From contig CM076847.1 in assembly GCA_039519185.1 (NCBI GenBank), forward strand, positions 22,503,251 through 22,567,250: a stretch of 64,000 nucleotides of DNA, read 5' to 3'. Below are positions 33,283 through 41,352 of this stretch, one piece after another (position 1 is the stretch's first letter; each line of letters opens with the position of its first letter). The notes under the pieces were generated by a model, which was not told where the DNA came from, did no database searches, and saw nothing but the letters and a program-made list of their open reading frames with translations. The DNA is from Astragalus membranaceus (Eukaryota; Streptophyta; Magnoliopsida; Fabales; Fabaceae). A program made the translations under genes and the position numbers.

Positions 33283-33792
33283 TTACAACTCCGCCGGAAA
33301 TCACGCTTACCGGCGGATTTTGTGAGTACCGGCGGATTTCAGTAAACGAGAAGACACAACTTCCAATAAAGAAATCCACCGGAAATAGAAAATACTGGTG
33401 GAATTTTGAATTTTACCGACGGAGTGTAAATACCGGCGGATCCAGTACATTACCGGCGGGCATTTGAATTTCGAAATTTAAATATTTTCCGCCGAAAAAC
33501 ATGCTTACCGGCGGATTATTTTGTGGGTTCTTACCGACGGATTTTGGCGCCGGAAGCCTCTCTTACCAGCGGATTTATTTTAAATATTAATTAATTTTTT
33601 TGAAATAAATCCGTCGGAAACTGAACTTACCGGCAGATTATTTTTAATTTGCACCGGTAAATCTTGCAGAATCCGCCGGTAATTTACTGAGGGATTTATT
33701 CTGCCGATAACGCCTAAAATCTGCCGGTAACGTACTGGCGGATTTATTCCGCTGGAAATAGACCGCCGAAAATGTGCGAAATTCTTGTAGTG
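33283..33792. repeat. CACTA-2 right subterminal repeat array and terminus
   Basis: Repeated TACCGGCGGA and TCCGCCGGTAA motifs in both orientations, many with CG-decay variants (ACCGACGGA, ACCAGCGGA, CTGCCGG), up to the terminal inverted repeat. This is the element's 5' end by gene orientation. Confidence 0.85.
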
Positions 33793-33795
33793 ATA

Positions 33796-33929
33796 GTCTT
33801 TTTAGTCTCCACTTCCTCTATAGCCCTCATAGTCCTTATTGTCCTGCCAGATCAGCAGAGCCCAATACTATGGTAGGATCGGTACAGCTGGCCAATAGCC
33901 CAATCATTCACGCAATAGTCTAGATAGTC
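33796..33929 (+). other. gypsy-2 fragment between CACTA-2 and copia-A
   Basis: A short piece of the older gypsy-2 element left between two insertions. Without the insertions it joins 26443 on the left and 44602 on the right. It contains no intact frame. Confidence 0.5.
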
Positions 33930-33934
33930 CAACT

Positions 33935-34199
33935 TATTGAGATATGCCTTGTAATTCTATTGCTTGTAATAATAGTAGGTGTAGTTAGAAACCTAGTCGA
34001 AATGGGCTAGTCGAAATTATGGGCCTGGGCCTGTTTCATTGTATATATATACAGACGTCAGTAGCATGTAATTTTGTACACTACTTTTATGAAATTCAGT
34101 GCAGCTTTTACTATTCATATTATATTGCCCTAATCATTCCTCTGACACCTTGCGCCGCCACTTACTTTTCCTCTCCCTTTCACGTGTTTATCCCCAACA
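33935..34199 (+). repeat. copia-A 5' LTR
   Basis: Begins TATTGAGATATGCC and ends CCCCAACA. The usual terminal TG reads TA in both LTRs if the CAACT duplication is used to set the edge. A TATA-like run (TATATATAT, 34042-34050) precedes the expected start site. Confidence 0.9.
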
Positions 34200-34201
34200 A
34201 A

Positions 34202-34215
34202 CTGGTATCAAGAGC
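34202..34215 (+). other. copia-A primer-binding site
   Basis: CTGGTATCAAGAGC resembles the initiator-Met tRNA complement TGGTATCAGAGC with one extra base, placed just after the LTR as in most plant copia elements. Confidence 0.75.
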
Positions 34216-36561
34216 TTGTTAGATCCTTACAAAATCTAACAAGATTCATGCCAGCGCGAGACAACTCTGGTGGAGGTATTCCGGGGAACCTCCCAATCTT
34301 CGACGGAAAGGATTATGAACGATGGTGTGCGCAGATGAAGGTGCTGTTTCGATATCAAGATGTCCTTGATGTCGTGAATGATGGTGTTCCACCCTTGGCA
34401 GCAAACGCCACTGAAGCGGTGAGGAACAACCACCATTTGCTGAGGAAGAAAGATGGAAAAGGGCTGTTTTTGATTCACCAATGCATTGATTCCAATGTTC
34501 TGAACCTGATCATCGACAGTGAGTCAGCAAAGGCAGCTTGGGACATCCTCAAGAACTCGTATGGAGGAGCAGATAGACTGAAGAAGATACGCCTTCAGTC
34601 GCTCAGGAAACAGTACGAGGCCTTGAAGATGACAGATGGAGAATCGATTGGAGAATTCATTACGAGGTTAGTAGCATTAACTAATCAAATGAAAGGTAAT
34701 GGTGAAACTGTGACTGAAATAAATAAAGTCGAAAAGCTGCTCAGATCCTTAACCCTGGAATTTGACTATGTTGTCACTGCTATCGAAGAATCCAAGGACC
34801 TAGATACGTTGAAGTTAGATGAACTTTAGGGTTCCTTAGAGGCGCATGAATTGAGAATAAGGCAGAGAAGTTCAGAGAAATAAACTGAACAAGCCTTGCT
34901 TTCATACTCCTCTAAGAGAAATTGGAAGGCAGGCAACAAGGAGAAGGGTAGAGAAAAGGGATCAAGCAGTAAGAAGAAAGAACAAGGATCTTTTGACAAG
35001 AAGAAGGGAGACCTGTCGAAAGTTCAGTGTTACAACTGTCAGCAATTTGGGCATTATAGGAACAAGTGTCAAAACAAGAAAGTTCCTAGGGATAAAGATG
35101 CAGAAGCCAAGTTTGCTAATGATGGTGACTCAGACTCTGACTCAGAGGAGTTAATGCTGATGGCTGTCGAAGATGAGATTCGACTCGATGAAGGAATTGC
35201 TGAAAGTAGCGAGCAAAATAGTGGGAACACTTGCATAAGTGGATTCACTTGTGATGCTCAAAATACTTGTGCAATGTGTGTGTGGCAGGGCAGTGGAAAC
35301 ACTGGTGATGCCTCCAACATTGCCAGCAATGATGATGAAGAATTGTCATTCATGACAACTACTGACCCAGAATTACTGTTGTTGAAGGCTGATACAAATT
35401 CGTCTGAAGAAAAGTCTGTCGAATGGTATCTCGACACAGGATGTTCAAATCACATGTGTTGTCACAAGGAGTGGTTTGTCGAACTGGAGCAGATAAGCAA
35501 AAGGATAAGGTTTGCAGATAACAGTAGAGTTACTGCTGAAGGAGTAGGTACCATAAAGTTCCTGTCGAAAGATGGTAAGTGGTGCTACATCCAAGGGGTA
35601 TTTTATGTACCAGATATGAGGAGCAATCTGCTAAGTATTGGGCAGATGATTGAGAAAAACTTCACCGTTGAAATGGGTGATAACAGTCTCAGCTTGTTCG
35701 ATTCGACCAAGAAGATGATTTTGAAGGTGTCGATGCAGAGTAACAGAACCTTCAAGATCAAGCTGCAAGTAGTCGAAGAACATTGTCTCCAGACCACTGT
35801 CGAAGAGGAGCACTGGAGATGGCACAGGAGATTAGGCCATCTCAACTTCAAGAGCTTGAGTCAACTACATGAAAAGAATATGGTGTTACCAAGTGGCTTC
35901 AGTCTCAAGAGGGGGGTGAATTGAGATTTAAAAACTTTTCAGATCTTTCGAAAACGTTTTTCCCCTTTTCAATGACTTAGATCAATTTTCGCGCAGGTTA
36001 AGTGGAAGCGAAGGAATTAGAATATAAAGCAGTAAAGCGAGTATAATAGTAAAGCGGTATAATAGTAAAGCAGGAAAGCAGTAAAGCACGCAGAGATTAT
36101 CCTGGTTCGGTCACCTCCTAGTGACCTACGTCCAGTCCTCACACCATTGGTGCCTTGGAAAACCTTTACAGACTCAGGTACTCTCCCCCTAGGATACCCC
36201 ACCTATGGAGAGCCCTCAAATCTATTACAACAATAACAAGAGATACTCCACCCCTGTTACAATCAGCTGCCCCAGAAAGATACCCCACTTCCTAGTACAA
36301 ATAGCTACCCTAGAGATATACCCCACTCCCTAGTACAAATCACAACAATTAAACAATAACAAATGTAAAGACAGAAATACCTCTAACGAAGGCAGATATT
36401 ACAACTTGAAGAATGCAACCCCAACTAACTCTTAGCGAAAGATCAGCTCAGACGGACCAACGGTGCGTGACGAGCAAAAGTAAAAGCGTGAAGAGTTTTT
36501 CTCAAAATGTTCTTTGATTCGTGAAATGGGTTGTGTGAAAAAAATGAACGTAATGAGGTGC

Positions 36562-36571
36562 CTATTTATAG
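36562..36571 (-). promoter_or_regulatory. copia-B LTR TATA box (left LTR)
   Basis: The minus strand reads CTATAAATAG, about 40 bases downstream (in transcription direction) of the AATCGATT array. Same position in the right LTR at 40900-40909. Confidence 0.75.
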
Positions 36572-36610
36572 GCTATGAGAAAATCAAGTTTACGTTGAAA
36601 ATAATGTAGG

Positions 36611-37014
36611 AATCGATTCTTTGTTGAAAGCATTGGATCTAGGAATCGATTCTTCTTTTAATTAAAAATCGATTTTGACTTGCTTTGAAAAAAGGTGGCA
36701 ATCGATTCTTGAGATCCAGGAGGGCTGGGAATCGATTCTTATACTCAATGTAATTTGTATGAATCGATTCTGGCTTTCCTGAGACATGTAGGAATCGATT
36801 CTTTTGCTGAGTGAAAAATAGTGTGAATCGATTCTTTCCTTTTTGGAAAATACTTGTGAATCGATTATGCACTTTGGTAAAAATAATATGAATCGATTAT
36901 TTCTTTTGAAAGACACTTGAGAATCAATTTTTATGCTTAGCAAAATCGATTATGCACTTTCTCATTTATTTTAGAAATCGATTGTGAACTTTCACAATTA
37001 GTTAGAAATCGATT
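36611..37014. promoter_or_regulatory. Array of 14 AATCGATT palindromes (left LTR)
   Basis: Copies start at 36611, 36644, 36667, 36700, 36730, 36762, 36793, 36826, 36859, 36891, 36922, 36944, 36976 and 37007. Thirteen read AATCGATT and one (36922) AATCAATT. Intervals are 33, 23, 33, 30, 32, 31, 33, 33, 32, 31, 22, 32 and 31 bases, while the sequence between copies is poorly conserved. The array lies in U3 directly upstream of the TATA box, so a role as protein-binding array is plausible but unproven. Confidence 0.85.
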
Positions 37015-37370
37015 TTAGGGTTTTTCAAAAATGCTTTTTGTGTTTACGTGTGCATGCATGCATTTTGAAAAAAGTGGGACTTTGAGAGATGAGTTGACCT
37101 TCGGAAGAGCTTACACTTTTTCCTAAGACACACCCAAACCCTAAGGACTACCTTTATATTTAAGGACTACCCTTAAACTTGAATCTTCAATTCTTGAGCT
37201 TGATTGTCTTGGATTGTGACTTTGATGTTTTGTCACTTTCATTAACTTTGGCCATCAACTTTGGCTTTGGCCTTTTTACTATTATCAACTTTAGCTTTTG
37301 TCTTTTTCATCATCAAAACCTCTTAACCACTTCATCATCAAAACTTAGCCTGCAACACAAGATATCTACA

Positions 37371-37384
37371 TTCACCCCCTTTTT
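37371..37384 (-). other. copia-B polypurine tract next to the 3' LTR
   Basis: The minus strand reads AAAGGGGGTGAA immediately before the LTR start, the expected primer for plus-strand synthesis. Confidence 0.7.
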
Positions 37385-37450
37385 GATGATGACAAAACAT
37401 TTACTCATCTCAAGGTGGGAGGTTAGTTCAAACAGATAATGCATATATAT

Positions 37451-37498
37451 GATGCTCCCCCTATCATGATGCTCCCCCCTATCATGATGCTCCCCCTG
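37451..37498 (-). repeat. Three tandem purine-rich 17-18 base units in copia-B
   Basis: GATGCTCCCCCTATCAT-type units at 37451-37467, 37468-37485 and 37486-37498 (partial). On the minus strand each contains AGGGGGAGCAT, like extra polypurine tracts, about 80 bases upstream of the main one. Confidence 0.75.
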
Positions 37499-38029
37499 TT
37501 TTATTGACTATATGCATAGTAACAATGCTATGATATATCTATATGCTCATTCTATATGCTTTATGCAACCCTATATTTCTCTCCCCCTTTTTGTCATGAT
37601 CAAAAGGGTCGACGTAAGATAGAGTTTGCGAATCGAATGACACAGCTATTTGAAGAACCATTGCGAATCTAGTGATCATCAAAACCAACAGAAAATCATA
37701 TATGAAACCATGAAGGTAATATTTCATCAAAAATAAGTAAGAGCTAATCAAGATCTGTTAAGCAGTTTGTTTAAGCTTCATATATTTCATACAGCTTAGT
37801 TTGATAGTTGGTGAAGGCAGCCGGAAAATGGGAGGTAGAGTTTTGGAAAAATTATTTTAGATAGACAGCAATTGTGAGCATGTATTTTTCGAAAAATACC
37901 AGTGCTAGCAGTTGATTGTAAAACAGATTTCAAGAAAAAGTAGCACTTTAACTGCATAAATTCACAAGTCACAATTTCACTTAAATTCACATTTCTTTAA
38001 AAAAATCACTTTGAAAAACATTTAATTGA

Positions 38030-38110
38030 AAACTCATTTGAATAAGCGAAGAACCAGGTTTTCTTTTGCAATGGATTTGTGAAAATATCAACTAGCTGAT
38101 TTTGACGATT
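38030..38110 (-). pseudogene. copia-B pol remnant (end of RNase H)
   Basis: The minus strand encodes LVDIFTNPLQKKTWFF, matching the standard end of copia pol (ADIFTKPL). It is the only piece of pol left. Protease, integrase, RT and most of RNase H are deleted between this and gag. Confidence 0.65.
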
Positions 38111-38519
38111 CAACTAACTCAATCACACTATCGCCTTTCTAACCATAACCTCTAAGAAGGTGATATATAATTTTTATATGCTTAGTCCTAGAGGGATGAC
38201 CAGAATACTTTGTTGTTTCATGCCTTATAAATATTGTTCTTAATGATGCATGAAATGAGATTCGGGGATTACTTTATTTCACTAGTCACATATTTGACTA
38301 AATAAACTATTCTTAAGCACATTTTCAAAATAGAGGTGAATAGAATTTTAACCAATCTGACCTTTACCGGTGATTCTTCCTCTATTTATCACAAGTCACA
38401 TGACGGCTTTTTCCGAGGGTGAGTATTAAGAGCTTTGTTGCGTCTCCGGTCATGCGCTTTGAGTCTTTGTTTTCAAGGTATCAATCTGCCCCCATACCTT
38501 GAAGCATACCTGCAAAGAT

Positions 38520-40147
38520 CTAAAACAAGGTTCTCGGTACCCAAATCTCTTTGGGTCCTTGTGGGTTAGTGTTTGGTATGGTCCTTTTGGGAACCCATAC
38601 CTTTTTCACATTTTGTTTACCTCTTGCTCTGCAAACGGAAGCAGTATGTCCAAGTTTACCACAATAATAACATTTAATGTAAGGTCTAGTGGAAAATTTT
38701 GGTTTGTAATGAACATGCTTTTCTATGGGTTTGTTTCTAGGAAATCTATGATGCATATTTTGTAAACTAGACAATTTCCCAACAGTCCATTCTAATTCAT
38801 GAGTTTTCTTTTCAAAAACAGCACATTTATCACAGGTATAATTTTCTTTAAAGCATACAAGGCTATCATTTTCTTTTCTAAGTTCTAATTTTTCTTTAGT
38901 TAACGCAATAATATCATTTTCAAGATGAGTGATAACTTTCTTGGATTTGCTTAGAGCTTTAGCTATTTTTGAAGATTTATCGTGTAATTCAGTAAAAGCT
39001 TCATATAATTCATCATAGGCATCTTGTAAATATTCAGAGTTGGAATATACCTCAGTTTCACTTTCGCTGTCGTGGTCGGCCATGAGAGCAACTTGACCTT
39101 TTTCACTTTCTGACTTATCTGATGAGTTCAGGTCGTTGTTTTCTCATGCTATGTAGGCTTTTCTACTCTTCTTTCCTTTGGATCCCTTTTTCTCAAGCTT
39201 TGACCGTCTTCTTTGTAATTTTGGGCACTCCATCTTTATGTGTCCCGATTTTCCACATTCGTGGCAGGTTGGTGGATTTGAGAGGTTTTCCTTGCTTGAG
39301 CCTCTTTTGGTTGGAGAATTTTGTTTGAGAGATCTTTCCCTTCTCATGAACTTTTTGAATTTACTAACCATTAGTTCCATTTTCTCCTCGTCTTCATCTT
39401 CATCTTCCGAATCTTCACTATCGTCGGATGAGCTTGAACTGGAAGCTTTGAGAGCTAATTTTTTGTTCTTATTGTCTTTTCCTTCATGCTCTGCTAGGCG
39501 AGTGAGCTCTAACTCGTGCTCTAGTAGTTTCCCAAACAGGGTGGCGAGAGTCATGGTAGTCAAGTTTCTTGACTCAGTTATTGCAGTCACCTTTGGTTGC
39601 CAATCTCTGTTTAGGCATCTCAGCACTTTGTTGATCAAGTCTTCGGGAGGAAATGATTTTCCTAATGAACCCAATTTGTTCACTATGTGAGTGAACCTTT
39701 TCTGCATCTCTGATATTGTTTCACCTGTATTCATTCTAAACAATTCGTACTCTCTGGTAAGAGTATTTGTTCTTGCCCTTTTCACTTCACTTGTACCCTC
39801 ATGAGTAACTTGGAGATTATCCCACATTTCTTGGGCAGTTTTACAGTTTGAGCTCAAAAAAATTCATCAGCACTCAAAGCAGAAGTAATAATAGTTTTAG
39901 AACGTAAATTAAGTTGCACTTTTCTTTTCTCATCATCAGACCATTCATTTCTACTTTTTATTGTAAGAATACCATCTACTATGTGTGTGGGGACGAAAGG
40001 TCCTTTTTCCACAGCATCCCAAATATCTAAGTCTACCCCTTCAATAAAAATTCTCATTCTTTCTTTCCAATATGCATAGTCTTCTCTGTTGAATCCCGGA
40101 GGACGGAAAAGAGATGCACCCTCTTGCGTAGACCAACCTGAAGCCAT
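38520..40147 (-). pseudogene. copia-B gag, near-complete but broken
   Basis: Gag starts at ATG 40147 (PPGFNREDYAYWKERM, then DIWDAVEKGP). It continues at 39857-39144 (TAQEMWDNLQVTHEGTSEVK, an acidic Ser/Asp/Glu stretch, and knuckle CHECGKSGHIKMEC). It then continues at 39083-38520 with a coiled-coil region (ALSKSKKVITHLENDIIAL) and a second knuckle (CYYCGKLGHTASVC). Two defects separate these blocks: a 1-base frameshift at an A7 run (39856-39862, plus strand) and TGA at 39144-39146 where related proteins have Trp. Two knuckles and a long coiled coil fit SIRE/Maximus-type gag. Confidence 0.85.
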
Positions 40148-40185
40148 TTCTCTTGAAGCTGCTAGGCCTTTTATACAAGAGTCTA

Positions 40186-40199
40186 GCCTTCATACCACT
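40186..40199 (-). other. copia-B primer-binding site
   Basis: On the minus strand AAGTGGTATGAAGGC directly follows the 5' LTR. It is a degenerate match to the initiator-Met site TGGTATCAGAGC. Confidence 0.6.
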
Positions 40200-40899
40200 T
40201 GTTACCAAGTGGCTTCAGTCTCAAGAGGGGGGGTGAATTGAGATTTAAAAACTTTTCAGATCTTTCGAAAACGTTTTTCCCCTTTTCAATGACTTAGATC
40301 AATTTTCGCGCAGGTTAAGTGGAAGCGAAGGAATTAGAATATAAAGCAGTAAAGCGGTATAATAGTAAAGCAGGAAAGCAGTAAAGCACCCAGAGATTTA
40401 TCCTAGTTCGGTCACCTCCTAGTGACCTACGTCCAGTCCTCACACCCTTGTGAGATTTTCCACTAACCAAAACAACAAGGCTTACAGGTGCCTTGGAAAA
40501 CCTTTACAGACTCAGGCACTCTCCCCCTAGGATACCCCACCTATGGAGAGCCCTCAAATCTATTACAACAATAACAAGAGATACCCCACCCCTGTTACAA
40601 TCAGCTGCCCCAGAAAGATACCCCACTTCCTAGTACAAACAGCTACCCTAGAGAGATACCCCACTCCCTAGTACAAATCACAACAATTAAACCATAACAA
40701 ATGTAAAGACAGAAATATCTCTAACGAAGGCAGATATTACAACTTGAAGAATGCAACCCCAACTAACTCTTAGCGAAAGATCAGCTCAGACGGACCAACG
40801 GTGCGTGACGAGCAAAAGTAAAAGCGTGAAGAGTTTTTCTCAAAATGTTCTCTGATTCGTGAAATGGGTTGTGTGAAAAAAATGAACGTAATGAGGTGC

Positions 40900-40909
40900 C
40901 TATTTATAG
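40900..40909 (-). promoter_or_regulatory. copia-B 5' LTR TATA box
   Basis: Minus-strand CTATAAATAG, 40 bases from the nearest AATCAATT/AATCGATT copy. Transcription should start near 40870. Confidence 0.75.
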
Positions 40910-40948
40910 GCTATGAGAAAATCAAGTTTACGTTGAAAATAATGTAGG

Positions 40949-41352
40949 AATCAATTCTTTGTTGAAAGCATTGGATCTAGGAATCGATTCTTCTTTTAAT
41001 TAAAAATCGATTTTGACTTGCTTAGAAAAAAGGTGGCAATCGATTCTTGAGATCCAGGAGGGCTAGGAATCAATTCTTATACTCAATGTAATTTGTATGA
41101 ATCGATTTTGGCTTTCCTAAGACATGTGGGAATCGATTCTTTTGCTAAGTGAAAAATAGTGTGAATCGATTCTTTCCTTTTTGAAAAATACTTGTGAATC
41201 GATTATGCACTTTGGTAAAAATAATATGAATCGATTATTTCTTTTTAAAGACACTTGAGAATCGATTTTTATGCTTAGCAAAATCGATTATGCACTTTCT
41301 CATTTAGTTTAGAAATCGATTGTGGACTTTCACAATTAGTTAGAAATCGATT
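40949..41352. promoter_or_regulatory. Array of 14 AATCGATT palindromes (right LTR)
   Basis: Same 14 positions and the same 13 intervals as in the left LTR. Twelve copies read AATCGATT and two (40949 and 41068) read AATCAATT, a CG-to-CA change. The variant copies differ between the two LTRs, so the changes came after insertion. Confidence 0.85.

Larger units (their letters stand above)
26444..33792 (-). mobile_element. CACTA (En/Spm) element with two-gene set, CACTA-2
   Basis: Terminal repeats CACTACAAGAAATTTTAG (left) and CACTACAAGAATTTCGC (right, reversed) have a perfect 3-bp target duplication ATA (26441-26443 and 33793-33795). Length 7,349 bp. Both genes read on the minus strand: TNP2 transposase (32327 to 28744), then a Transposase_24-type gene (about 28580 to 27060). 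This is the normal full-length layout, so the element derives recently from an autonomous one, but both genes are broken. Confidence 0.95.
35884..37370 (-). repeat. copia-B 3' LTR (left copy)
   Basis: Direct repeat of 40200-41708, about 1,487 bp. It contains the AATCGATT array (36611-37014) and a TATA box at 36562-36571. It lacks about 22 bases present in the other copy near 40455-40490 and differs otherwise by a few substitutions. Confidence 0.92.

Noticed and set aside
36639..36943. Minus-strand frames with repeated NRF/RIDS peptides
   Set aside because: These are translations of the AATCGATT array in non-coding LTR DNA; the peptide repeat is a by-product.
36611..37014. Possible CRISPR-like array (regularly spaced repeats)
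   Set aside because: The repeat is only 8 bases, lies in a plant LTR, is duplicated with the LTR and has no associated genes. It is a promoter-region motif array, not CRISPR.
39178..39690. 170-codon plus-strand open frame with a Ser run
   Set aside because: It is antisense to the acidic Ser/Asp/Glu region of copia-B gag.
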